Source: Spirodela intermedia
Taxonomy: Eukaryota > Streptophyta > Magnoliopsida > Alismatales > Araceae
Direction: 5' to 3'
Assembly (NCBI GenBank): GCA_902729315.2
Contig: LR746269.1
Location: forward strand, 5,859,501-5,923,500
DNA length: 64,000 bases
Part shown: positions 24,954 to 35,134 of the stretch, piece by piece
Layout: each line of letters begins with the position of its first letter
Numbering within the stretch: position 1 is the stretch's first letter
Translations under genes and position numbers: made by a program
The notes under the pieces: generated by a model
Seen by the model: the letters and a program-made list of their open reading frames with translations, nothing else
What the model was told of the DNA's origin: nothing
The model's database searches: none

Positions 24954-25348
24954 ATCACGGCTGAAGATGCCGCCCCATCCTCCCTCCCCCCGCACTCAGA
25001 GGCTCTTTCTATCAGATCTTTATGATCTGAGGGCCCAGAAAAATATGAACAGCATACGGCCACGTACCCCCAGTACCGAGGGGCATTTTGGACCTCTCTC
25101 TCTCTCTCTCTCTACTGTAAAACCACCGAGGGAAGAAAGGAATATGGAGGTCACGAGGATGGGGTTTGAAAAAGAGAGAGAGAGAGAGAGAGAAAGGAGA
25201 AAGGGGGAAAAGCAGCGAGGGATGGACGGGGGTACTTTGATAACCGTCGAGAAGGCGGTTATGGAAGGCACCGCAGAAGAAGCCGGTCCCGTCTTCCCTC
25301 CTCAGACTCCTCCCTGGAGACGACGGATCAGAACGTCGGAGATTGGCG
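24954..25348. promoter_or_regulatory. Divergent promoter: J-protein / thaumatin-like gene
   Basis: A 395-bp interval between start codons that point away from each other. It contains a (CT)n at 25096-25112 and a (GA)n at 25173-25190. No clear TATA box was seen for either gene. Confidence 0.45.
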
Positions 25349-26181
25349 ATGGCTTCTTCCCCTAAGCTCTTCCTACTCTGTGTCTGTGTCTGCGCCTCCG
25401 TCTCCCTCGGTCGTAGGTTTCCTCGAAGCCGCTCCATAGTTTCTGGAAAATGTGGGAGGAGAGATCATAGCTTGAATGATCTTCCTGTGCGTTTGTGGTT
25501 GCAGGGGGGATCGAACTGATACTTGTCAACAACTGCAATGAGAGCGTGTGGCCTGCGATTCTCGGGGGGGCCGGCCACCACAGCCCGGAAGGCGGCGGAT
25601 TCCGGCTGGCCACCGGCGAGGAGGCGGTGTTCCCCGTGCCGGGGGGGTGGTCGGGGAGGATATGGGGCCGCCAGGGCTGCTGCTTCGACGACAAAGGGAA
25701 GGGTTCCTGCGAGACCGGCGACTGCGCTGGGCTCCTCAAATGCGGCGGCGCCGGCGGCGTCCCACCGGCCACGGTGGTGGAGATGACGTTCGGCACGGAC
25801 AAATCGGCCCTCCACTACTACGACGTGAGCCTGGTCGACGGATTCAACCTTCCGGTGGCGATGGTGCCGGTTGGAGGAGGCGTGGGCTGCGGATCGGCGG
25901 CCTGCGAGGTGGATCTGAACGTCTGCTGCCCGTCGAGGTTCGAGGTGAGGAAGGGGGGGAGGGTGGTGGGCTGCCGGAGCGCCTGCCAGGCGTTGAAGAC
26001 GGACAAGTACTGCTGCACCGGCGAGTTCGCCTCACCGAAGAGCTGCCGGCCGACGCTCTTCTCCACCCTGTTCAAGTCCTTATGCCCCCGGGCGTACAGC
26101 TTCGCCTTCGACGACTCCTCCAGCCTCCGGACCTGCAGGGCCTCCCGCTATCTCATCACCTTCTGCCCTCCGAGGAGATGA
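25349..26181 (+). CDS. Thaumatin-like protein (PR-5 family)
   Basis: Two exons (25349-25409, 25505-26181) total 738 nt for 245 residues. Exon 1 encodes a signal peptide ([20 protein letters not shown]). The mature protein starts near [11 protein letters not shown] and shows the PR-5 signature region [20 protein letters not shown], the [11 protein letters not shown] core and the family's many disulfide cysteines through to the terminal FCPP. It is secreted; thaumatin-like proteins bind or hydrolyse beta-glucans and several are antifungal. The only phase-compatible donor in exon 1 is G|GTCGTA at 25410, a weak consensus worth noting. The short C-terminus makes a vacuolar signal unlikely. Whether it is stress-induced cannot be judged from the sequence. 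Confidence 0.93.
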
Positions 26182-26480
26182 CGAAGACGGCGGCGGCGGG
26201 AGAGACGCGCCTCGGTAGGTTGCAGAAGATCCAGGGTGTCGTGTGGCGTGTAGTAGCGCGGTTTTAGAGAGAGATTGCAGTGTCCTCTGTTCCTACCCTT
26301 TTTTTTCTTCTTCTTTGAAACGTAGATGAATTCTCTTCTGGTTCTTCCTCAATTCCTTCCTTCACCTTTCACCTCCCGATAATTGAAAACCGAAGAACAA
26401 GATCAACGGATGGATAAAATTCGAGTTTTCTTCGATTTTTTTATTTTTCCCAAACTGCGAACATTTAATCTAAAAGTAAC
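26182..26480. other. Short spacer between TLP and PPR genes
   Basis: Holds the thaumatin-like gene's 3' UTR and the PPR promoter in 299 bp. AT-rich toward 26,440; no defined element seen. Confidence 0.5.
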
Positions 26481-28736
26481 ATGAACACCTGCCCGATCAA
26501 AGCGGTCCAAGACAGACGGACGATGGGGCTTCTTCTCGCGGAGCTCATCCCTAGTAGTAGTACCCTGGACATCCACCGGCGGCGCCGCCTTCTTCCGAGA
26601 AGGAGCTTCTCTACAGCCACCGCCGCGTTCAATTCAGGAGCCACGAGCGGACCGGGGCTCGCCGGCGATCCCCGGCAGGGTTTCGATCCCTCCGGCGTCC
26701 CGCAGGACCGCGTCTCCTTCGTCCGCGCTCTCGGTCGGATTGCTCGGTCGGAATGCTGGCTCTCCGGCAGGATCCTCCACGGGATCGTCGTGAAATCCGG
26801 CCGGAGCAGCGATCGGTTCATCGCCGCCAGCCTTCTCGATATGTACGCCAAGTGCGGCGACCTGGAGAGCGCCGGCGTGGTCTTCGATCGACTGGATGAT
26901 CGGGACGCCGTCGCCTGGAACAGCTTCACCTCTGGGTACGCTGCCAATGGATTCCCCGCTCGAGCTCTGGACCTGTTTCTCCGGCTGGCGGCCACCGGAG
27001 AACCGCCTCCCACCGGGCACACCATCTCCATCGCCATCGGGGCCTGCGGGGATCTCCAGGCAGCGGAGCAGGGGAAGCAGCTCCACGCGGTCGCCGTGAA
27101 ATCCGACTTCCTGCAGGACACGGCCGTGGGTAATTCTCTCGTGACCATGTACGGCAAGTGCGACATGATCATAGAGGCCGAGGTGCTGTTCGATGAAATG
27201 CCGCACAGGAACTTGGTCTCCTGGAACGCCATGGCCGGTGCTTTCTACAGGAACGGGAGCTTCGAGCGAGCTCTGGACCAGGTCTCACGCATGAGGCTGT
27301 CCGAGGTGGAGGCGGAAGGCCGTGCGTGGGTGACCTCTCTGGCTTGCTGCGGCAGCTTGAGGCGGCTCCGCTGGGGGAAGGGCATCCACGCCCTCGCCAT
27401 CAAGGGCGGCTTCTCCTCAAACGCCTTCGTGAGCTCGGCCGTGGTGGGCATGTACTCAGGATGTGCAGAGATGGCCGACGCAGAGAAGAAACTCGAGGAC
27501 GACTCCGCAGTGCCCTCCTGGAACGCTCTGCTGTCGGGTTACGTACGTCACGGGAGGAGCGAGGAGGCCCTTGAGGCGTTCGGCAGAATGTGGCAGAGGG
27601 CCTTGTCCTTGGACCACTTCACCTTCTCCACCGTACTGAAGGCTTGCTCCTCGTTGCCGTCGCTCGCCGCCGGTGAGCAGATCCACGCCCAGATAGTGAA
27701 GTCCGGCCGCGGCGGCGGCCATGGGGCCAGCAACCCACACGTCGGGAGCTCGCTGATAGAGATGTACTCGAGGTGTGGCTGTCTGGCAGAAGCTGAGAAG
27801 GTCTTCGCGGCTATGGAGGAGAAGGATACGGTGGTCTGGAATTCCATGCTCGGAGGGTACGCTCAGGGCGGGTTCGGAGAGAAGGCGATCCTCCTGTACG
27901 ATCGGATGAGAGAGGAAGGGGTGGTCAAACCTACAGGGCCCACCCTTCTCGCCGTCCTCTCCGCTTGCAGCCATTCAGGGCTCGTCCAGCAGGGCCGGCG
28001 GATCTTCGACTCCATGGCCAAAGGGAACCAGGGGATCGAACCAGAGGAGCCGCACTTCGCCTGCATGGTGGACCTCCTGAGCCGACGCGGGCTGCTCCGG
28101 CAGGCGGAGGATTTCATCGCCCGTCTGCCGACAAAGGCTACTTCTCCTACTCCTTCCTCCATATGGCGGCCTCTTCTGGCGGCGGCCCGATCCTACGGGG
28201 ATCTCACGACGGCGGAGCAGGTCGCCGGAAGGATGCTGGAGATGAACCCCGAGGACCCGACAGTGTACGTAACTCTGGCGAACATGTACGCCGCCGACGG
28301 CCGGCGGGACGAGGCGGCGAACCAGAGGCGGGCGATGTCCGAGAAGGCGCTGAAGAAGGAACCGGGCTACAGCTGGATAGAGGTCGACAGCAGGGTCCAC
28401 ATGTTTTTCTGCAACGACAAGAGGAGCGAGATGACGTCTGAGATATACGAGAAGTTGCGCGAGTTGGCCGGAGAGATCCGTCGCCGGGGAGGGGGCAGTA
28501 CGGCGGAGGAAGACCGGGGGATGTATCACAGTGAGAGGCTAGCCGTCTCCTTGGGGCTCATCAGCACGCGGCCATGGAAGCCGATCCGGGTGTTCAAGAA
28601 CCTCCGGGTCTGCGGGGACTGCCATGCCGCCATGAAAGAGATTTCGGCGATCACCGGGAGAGAGGTCATTCTCAAGGACAACTATCGTTTCCATTGCTTC
28701 AAGCAGGGCTCCTGTTCATGCGGTGATTTCTGGTAG
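26481..28736 (+). CDS. DYW-type pentatricopeptide repeat protein
   Basis: Intronless gene for a 751-residue PLS-class PPR protein; lack of introns is usual for this family. Repeats run from about residue 75 to 560, seen as recurring blocks such as LLDMYAKCGDLESAGVVFDR, NSLVTMYGKCDMIIEAE and SSLIEMYSRCGCLAEAEKVF. E/E+ motifs follow (SIWRPLLAAARSYGDL, YSWIEV), then a DYW domain. Zinc-binding and catalytic residues of the cytidine deaminase-like fold are intact: H683-x-E685 and C711-x-x-C714. The terminal tripeptide is DFW rather than DYW, a tolerated variant. Such proteins bind organelle RNA in a sequence-specific way and usually carry out C-to-U editing. The Arg/Ser-rich N-terminus suggests mitochondrial or plastid import. 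The target RNA and orthologue are unknown. Confidence 0.95.
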   Translation: MNTCPIKAVQDRRTMGLLLAELIPSSSTLDIHRRRRLLPRRSFSTATAAFNSGATSGPGLAGDPRQGFDPSGVPQDRVSFVRALGRIARSECWLSGRILHGIVVKSGRSSDRFIAASLLDMYAKCGDLESAGVVFDRLDDRDAVAWNSFTSGYAANGFPARALDLFLRLAATGEPPPTGHTISIAIGACGDLQAAEQGKQLHAVAVKSDFLQDTAVGNSLVTMYGKCDMIIEAEVLFDEMPHRNLVSWNAMAGAFYRNGSFERALDQVSRMRLSEVEAEGRAWVTSLACCGSLRRLRWGKGIHALAIKGGFSSNAFVSSAVVGMYSGCAEMADAEKKLEDDSAVPSWNALLSGYVRHGRSEEALEAFGRMWQRALSLDHFTFSTVLKACSSLPSLAAGEQIHAQIVKSGRGGGHGASNPHVGSSLIEMYSRCGCLAEAEKVFAAMEEKDTVVWNSMLGGYAQGGFGEKAILLYDRMREEGVVKPTGPTLLAVLSACSHSGLVQQGRRIFDSMAKGNQGIEPEEPHFACMVDLLSRRGLLRQAEDFIARLPTKATSPTPSSIWRPLLAAARSYGDLTTAEQVAGRMLEMNPEDPTVYVTLANMYAADGRRDEAANQRRAMSEKALKKEPGYSWIEVDSRVHMFFCNDKRSEMTSEIYEKLRELAGEIRRRGGGSTAEEDRGMYHSERLAVSLGLISTRPWKPIRVFKNLRVCGDCHAAMKEISAITGREVILKDNYRFHCFKQGSCSCGDFW

Positions 28737-29554
28737 GAGCTCTGGCGGATTCGCCCATTTAGGTTCTCCAGAAATCGTTTCAGACAGTAGGATCCAGCCG
28801 CAGGACACGAGCTTTTAAAGAGAGTTAGACAGAGACAGACCGAGACAGAAGAAGGAATGTGCTGGGTGTGAAGCCTGGTCAGTCTCAAAGAATCTCACCT
28901 TCTTGGGGTACCACCCTCACGGCTGTTCCTTGATCCAGATCGGTGGGTTTGAGAATCTCACCTCGGCCCTGAAAGAACAGATCGAATCTGATCGTCATAT
29001 TCTTTTGATGCACAGATGTAATTCATCCGACGAGACAGATGATAAATATGGTCGTATATCTTCAATGCGCAGCCATAATTCATCCGGAAGAACAGATGAT
29101 GAACTCGATCAATCCTCATCTGTTACCCTGCTCGATCGAGGGCCTGCTTAAATCATCAGCTGACCTGCAAAACAGATCCTTTCCGGGCTGTTCATGAGAG
29201 AATCGCCTTTTTTCTCTGGTTTCTGCTTTCTAATATTAACTCTTAAATAACCGATTAGAATCTGGGTATTAACCATGAACAAGGAAAGATTAGCGTCGAG
29301 AAAAATTATGATCTGACGGAACGTGCCATCAGTTCCCACTGTGAGACCAAGCTGTTGGGAGGAAGCAGTAGAAGACGATTAGGCCATGAAAATGGTTTTG
29401 ATCAGTAGGACAGTTGCTCAATGGATCTTAGAAAGCCGATCGAGGAAGATCATGAAAATACCAATTTAAATGAAAAAAAAAGGAGGGGGGTCGGCAACCA
29501 GCAGAGGAGAGACGTCCATAGAAATGATTAGAGTCGGGAAAACTAGTTATTTTA
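28737..29554. other. Convergent 3' regions of PPR and LUX-type genes
   Basis: No gene recognised. Between about 28,935 and 29,130 imperfect repeats of AATTCATCCG followed by ACAGATGATGAA-like words recur at ~66-bp spacing. The remainder is AT-rich UTR-like sequence. Confidence 0.5.
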
Positions 29555-30497
29555 TTATTTGCTACGGGGAGAAACATGGGGATAGGGAACCATCGATGCG
29601 AAGTTGTTACCCCTAGGCCAATCCTTTGGTCGTTCTCCGAACATAGCATAGGGGTGATGAGCCTCATAGCCGCGGTACGCTCCCCCGCTCTGTTGACCGT
29701 TCAGAGGCACCATGGCCATGGGAGCTCCATGGCCGTGGTGAGCCATGCCGATGACTGGCATCGGGATCAAGGCAGGAGGAGGAGCGTATGGTATCGGCAC
29801 CGGAACTGAAGCCTCTTGCAGGCTCGGTGGCACAGGCGACGAAGCGAACAGGAGATCGGACGACGACGGGCCTTCGATCGAGACTCCCTGCATCCTCTTC
29901 AGGTACAATCTGTACTTCTGCAGATGGCTGGCGACGTTCTCCCTCGTCAGCCCCTCGACATTCATCAGCTGCATGATCGTCTTGGGCACGGCGTTCCTTA
30001 TTCCCAGATGCGCGACCACGTCGACGAATCTCTTGTGGAGCTGTGGCGTCCAGACGAGCCGCGGCCGCTTATGAGTCCGTGCAGAGCTCTCGTCGTTGGA
30101 ATTCTCAGTTCTGAACGCGGAATCGGCCTCTTCCACGGCTTCCAGATGCCTCGTCTTGCGAGATGACTCCCCGCTGCCGTCTTTCGCCGCAGATTCATCC
30201 CCTTCGATGACCGTGGGATCCTCCGCCTCCGCGGCCGCCGCAAAAGAGGGGAAACCCTTGAGGGGCGACGAAGACGACGAGGAGGAGATCTGCCGGCGCA
30301 GCAAGGCAACGGAGTCCTGCGAGGCGCGGTGGACGTCCAAGATCGTCCGCGGCGGCTCCGGCGTGATGCTGAAGGCGGAGGCGAGTTCAGGGGGAATCAG
30401 AGACTGCGAGAGCGGCGTGAGCTCCTCGTCACTCGGCAGGCCAACCAGCCATTCCATGACCCTCCCTCTGCCGTCGCCCCCGGCCAAAGAGACCCCG

Positions 30498-30535
<38 letters not shown>

Positions 30536-30541
30536 TCCCAT
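29555..30541 (-). CDS. LUX: LUX ARRHYTHMO/PCL1-type GARP transcription factor
   Basis: Intronless gene for 328 residues. The GARP (single Myb-like, SHLQKY class) DNA-binding domain spans about residues 158-216, with [14 protein letters not shown] and SHLQKY at 205-210. Upstream blocks [32 protein letters not shown] and AFRTEN are diagnostic of LUX/PCL1 and its paralogue BOA/NOX. LUX is the DNA-binding member of the evening complex with ELF3 and ELF4, repressing PRR9, PIF and other genes at night. The start at 30541 (MGEHGGG) was chosen because the open frame further upstream begins only with TTG. A run of ten glycines at residues 5-14 comes from a CCG repeat. The C-terminal Pro/Val-rich and Gly/His-rich region fits the family. 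Confidence 0.94.
30500..30531. repeat. (CCG)n repeat encoding poly-Gly in LUX-type gene
   Basis: About ten uninterrupted trinucleotide units, read on the minus strand as Gly codons at residues 5-14. Likely length-polymorphic. Confidence 0.9.
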
Positions 30542-31674
30542 ACCTCTCCCAAGCTGCCGGACCGAGGAGGATCCAATCGACAACCTCAGGCCGTCTCCCA
30601 AACGCGGCAACCTTCGTAGATCACTACCCCATCCGATGCCCTCAGCGGCGGATTAGGGTTTCCGGCACGACCGCCGGAAGATCGGGGAAGACAAGCCTGG
30701 AGGAAGCCGGTCGTCGTCGTCTGGTACGGGGAGAAGGGGGAGTGGGGGAGCGGCGAGCAGTGGCTTTTTGATGCGGTCCGAGATATTTCCTTCGAACGAT
30801 CTTCCTCTGGAGGAGGATATTTTGGGGCGGATTTCTCCTTTTTCTGGCAAAAAGGGTAGATACCTTGTGTCGTGGCGTCCCCGACGCGATCCACGTGGAC
30901 GACTCAGCCCGACACTTTTGATCCGCTCCCGCTTTCCGCCGTTTGGCGAGCACCAATCGGTGATCTGCCGGAAAACCGGATCCCGTTGCTTCCCCTCCCT
31001 TCTCGCCTCGCTGGCAGCGCCTGCACGCCTAGTGGTCCCCTTTACCCTCGCAACTTGAATCGTAGACGACGGGTTCCGCGGAATTTGTCGGGATTTCCGG
31101 GCCAGCTCTACAGTACCAAAGGATCCTGGCCGTGAATTTCAGCAAGCCGCAGAATCGTGAAATCCAGACCGTCGATCCGACGTACCCCGAGGGGGCGCCT
31201 GGATTGGGAGCTTTTTAGCAAACCTGCAAGTGGGCCAAGTGGGTTCGAATAACAACACGTTGGCCCACAGAATCGGTGAGCGCGGCTACTGAGAGTCGGA
31301 GAAACAGCCACGCCAACGGATAAGATCTGCCGACTAAGGCGCCACGCCAGTACTTGCTGCCCACGTCATCTTCCAAATTGGTTAATTGATAAAGCTTCGG
31401 ACCCATACATAAGAGTGATGGGCCCCCATTCTTGGCCAATTGGGCTTAAATATTGGCCCAATAAGTTCAGCCCTCCGGACTTATCCACGTTAAAAAATAA
31501 AAAAGGTTTATTTGTAGGGTCCTCTGTGAAGTCTGTAAATAATCCTGATCAAAGTCCATCGATCGGACGGCCGAGAATGCATGACCGTTCTTCCTCTATC
31601 CTCTTTCCCATCCAGTAGAAGCGCCCGTAGAGATTCGCCTTCCCGGCCGGCGAGCTCTCGGAGAAGGAAGAGAG
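30542..31674. promoter_or_regulatory. Divergent promoter region with site II motifs
   Basis: Lies between the minus-strand LUX-type gene and the plus-strand membrane-protein gene. GGGCCC and TGGGCT/GGCCCA words cluster at about 31419-31465, some 210-250 bp upstream of the latter's ATG. The part next to LUX (30650-30900) is its probable 5' leader and promoter. No gene seen. Confidence 0.5.
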
Positions 31675-32539
31675 ATGGCGGCAGCGGTGGCGGCGGCATC
31701 TGCGGTCTCGCTTTCTTCTCCCTCCAGAGCCTGCCGACATCCTCTGGTTTTCGTCTCTTCGGCTGCTTCTTCCTTCTCCCTCTTCTCCCCGCCGAAGAGC
31801 TCGTCACGGCTTCGGTCTCCGGCAGTCGGAATCTCACTGGGAAGAGTGCGCCACGGGCCGGTGGCTGCTGCCTCCGGCGAGACCGTGCCGTCGGAAGCCT
31901 TGGTGGAGGGATCTCAGAGGGCTGTCGTCGCCGCAACCGACGATGCCACTACCACCGTCATCTCTGTTCTTCTGTTCATCGCCTTCGTCGGACTCTCCAT
32001 TCTCACCGTGGGGGTATTTCGCTGCTATAATCCCGTCATTTTCTCTCTATGCGTTTTCGTTTTCCTGAGCAGGTCCTGTCGCGGATTGAGGATTTGTTTT
32101 CTCTTCATTAATTTGAGCCACTAATTTCGGCGGGATACGCTTCTTCCCTTGCCCCGCCCGCATAAACTCGAGGATTGGGAACCCTAGTCCCCATATTTTT
32201 TACAAAGCGGCGAAGTTACTTGAAGGTTCCTCTGTGTGTGTGTGTGTGTGTGTGTGTGATTTACAATTCCTTTTGGTTCCATTGTTCTGAGATCTGCTGT
32301 TAAGGAGGATAAACCCTGCGGAGATCATCCATCTTGCTCTCGGGCATTGATTCTAACTTCGTTTCCTGGAACAGGTCGTGTACATTGCCGTGGCCGACTT
32401 CCTGCAGAAGAGAGAGAGGGAGAAGTTCGAAAAAGAGGAGACTGAAAAGAAGAAGAAGAGTGGAAAGAGGGTCAAGACGAAGGCCAGGACCGGCCCAAGA
32501 GGCTTTGGGCAGAAGGTCGAAGGAGAAGATGATGACTGA
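31675..32539 (+). CDS. Small plastid-targeted single-span membrane protein
   Basis: Two exons (31675-32013, 32375-32539) total 504 nt for 167 residues. Residues 1-65 are rich in Ala, Ser and Arg and almost free of acids, typical of a chloroplast transit peptide. Residues about 92-125 form one hydrophobic helix (TTTVISVLLFIAFVGLSILT then VVYIAVADFL across the splice junction). The C-terminus is a strongly charged helix (QKREREKFEKEETEKKKK) followed by a basic tail with GPRGFGQK. The GPRGFGQK ending feels conserved, but I cannot name the family; a thylakoid or envelope assembly factor is one possibility. The exon junction is phase 0 with good GT-AG consensus. Function is unknown. Confidence 0.82.
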
Positions 32540-32575
32540 TGACCGATGACCGATGACCGATGACCGATGATGAGT
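32528..32575. repeat. GACCGAT heptamer tandem repeat at the stop codon
   Basis: Four to five copies of a 7-bp unit (GATGACC) begin at the last codons and TGA of the preceding gene and run into its 3' UTR. A 7-bp period shifts frame in each copy, so expansion would leave the stop intact. Confidence 0.85.
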
Positions 32576-34293
32576 AGGGAAATTCTCACTTTCACATCAA
32601 TAACTTGTCCGGGGAAAATTGAACCGGCACCTTATGATTTCTGGGTTTGACGCCATTAAATTCATGATTGGAGAATGATCTTCACGAATTCTGGTGCTGG
32701 TCACCGGGATTTCTAGCTGGGTTTGACGCCATTAAATTATGATTTCTAGCTGCACTCGCTCTGTGCAGCTAGAATGTCGTTGTAAAGGTGTTAATGCCCG
32801 TGCTTACATGAAAGAGATTCGGATCTATCATTCTTGCACTGGTCAAGTTTTTTTTATCTCGCAGGAAGGAGCACTTAGCCACTTTAATCCTGCTCGAATC
32901 TTGTCTCTGAGCTATTGAATTGTCGACGGAGCATTCGATTGATGGCAAGATTGGGGCTTTCGTGAAGTTTATAAATGGGAATATTGAGATTTCTGAATGG
33001 TTCAAAGGGATCTCAAACAGTATATGCTCTGTGCCGAAACTGTATCTCTTATGATTTATCACCTGTAAAAATGTTCTGTCTCAAACACTAGATGATCTGT
33101 CTCCCGCATTAATTATCTTATATTTTCTTGTCGCGTTCATGGCGGATGGATCTCTACTCGTTCTGACTCTGTGTTCTTGCCCAGATAATCTGGAACCCTG
33201 TTGTCTGATCCATCCCATTTCTGAAATTTATTTATTTTTAATAGAAAAGAAACTGTGTGGATCTTCGGGGATCAGAAGAACAGAATCATCCGAGGAAACT
33301 CTCATGCAATATCATCTGCTCATCCGGCAAACGGAGAAGGTAATCATATTCATGCTATTTATTTTCTTTTCGGAGCCAAACAAAACCCTCATGCTCGTCT
33401 GCATCTGGAGCGGATTATTGATCTTTCTGTAGATCAAAGGGGTGGTTTGATGACGATAGGTTCTGGCAGAGATGTTGCTATCATTTTCCCCCGCCCATGA
33501 TCGATGCCCAACTTCCAGAATGTAATTCTGATGCATTCTCCATCTTGTTTCTGAAATCGTTTCCGAGCTGATGGCTTATTCCAAGAACATGAGCCCTAAG
33601 AAAACCGCGAGGAAGAAGGGAGCTCGAAACCCTAGAATTGTCTTCCTCCCCCCGCCGGGAGGTGGGTCCCCCTGATTGGCCGCACCCGGGAGTAACATTC
33701 ATGTAGAAAATAAAAAATAAAAGGAGATGAACTTGGAAATTTTGAAAAATAAAGACGCTAATTTCCGACGTGGAGTAATTAGCGAAGAGGTTACGTGGAT
33801 TAGGGATAAAAAATGTTGACGGTACAATCTGCTTGGGCCCCATTCAAAGGCCATCGGCAGAGGTAGACCGCCGATGGGGACTGATCGAGTTAGCATAGCA
33901 CCCTTCCCATCGAGTTCTTCTAGTCTAGATGGGGACTGATCGTGGGGGCCTTTGGAAGAGGATACAGAGAGAGAGAGAGAGAGAGCTGGGAAGGTGCTTC
34001 TTGGATGCGCAGAGTCAATGGTGGGTAGAACCAATTCCGGCGGTTCCTTGAGCAGAGTCTTCGTATACACTGTTAGAAGGCCGAAGAGAGAGGTTTAAAA
34101 AGGAGACGGGGAGAGAGAGAGAGAGAGGAGGGGTTGGTGAAGGTCAGTAAACAAATTCCCCCCACTTCGGACATGGCGTGCGTGCCCTCCGGACGGTGGT
34201 TGCGACAGTTTAAACCGCCTCAGGAGCTCCACAAAGGATAGGAGCGCCTCCGCCGCGGGGGGAAGAACGACGGAGAGGAGGAGCTCCGGCGAG
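32576..34293. other. Intergenic between membrane-protein and GPAT genes
   Basis: No gene recognised. A 21-bp direct repeat (TGGGTTTGACGCCATTAAATT) occurs near 32642 and 32719. The stretch 32800-33480 is moderately AT-rich with only short open frames. GA arrays lie at 33967-33986 and about 34112-34126, the latter in the likely GPAT leader. Confidence 0.55.
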
Positions 34294-35077
34294 ATGGAGG
34301 CTGTGTCCGTGGTGGCGGAGCTGGAAGGTGCTCTCCTCAGGGACGGTGACCTATTTCCATACTTCATGCTCGTGGCCTTCGAGGCCTCTGGCTTGATCCG
34401 GTTTACACTGCTCCTCCTCCTCTGGCCCCTCCTCCGCCTCCTCCGTGCCGCCGGCCGCGGCGAGCTGGCCCTCCGCGTGATGGCTGTTGCCGCCATCGCC
34501 GGCGTCCCGGTGGCGGAGGTGGAGGCGGTGGCCCGTGCGGTGCTGCCCAAGTTCTTCCTGGACGAGCTCGACGCGGCGGCGTGGCAGGTGTTCGGGTTGG
34601 CGGAGAGACGGGTGGTGGTGACGGCGATGCCACGGGTGATGGTGGAGTGGTTCGCCAGGGAGCACCTCGGGGCGGAGGCGGTGGTCGGCGCCGAGTTGGA
34701 GGTCAGCCATTTCGGGTTCACCTTCGGCTTGCTCAAGAGGAAATCACTCTCCGTCGCGGACCAGGTTAGAGCCCTCTTTAACGACGGCGAGGGGCCCACC
34801 GTTGGGCTCGGCGGAACGGGAACTGCGTCCTTTCTTCATCTATGCGAGGTGATAAGCATCTCTCTCTCTCTTTCTCTCTCTCTCTCTGTATGTATGTGTC
34901 TATCTATATATATGTATATATATATATATGCAAACATTAAGATATCTCTAGAATAATGTTTGCGAGGACTGCTGGACATTCGGGGAGATATGATCGGCCA
35001 CGTCTGCCCTAAAAATTTCAACTCAACCGTGGCGGTGAAAGAAATCCGAGTCGTCGTCTTCTACGACATATATATAC

Positions 35078-35134
<57 letters not shown>

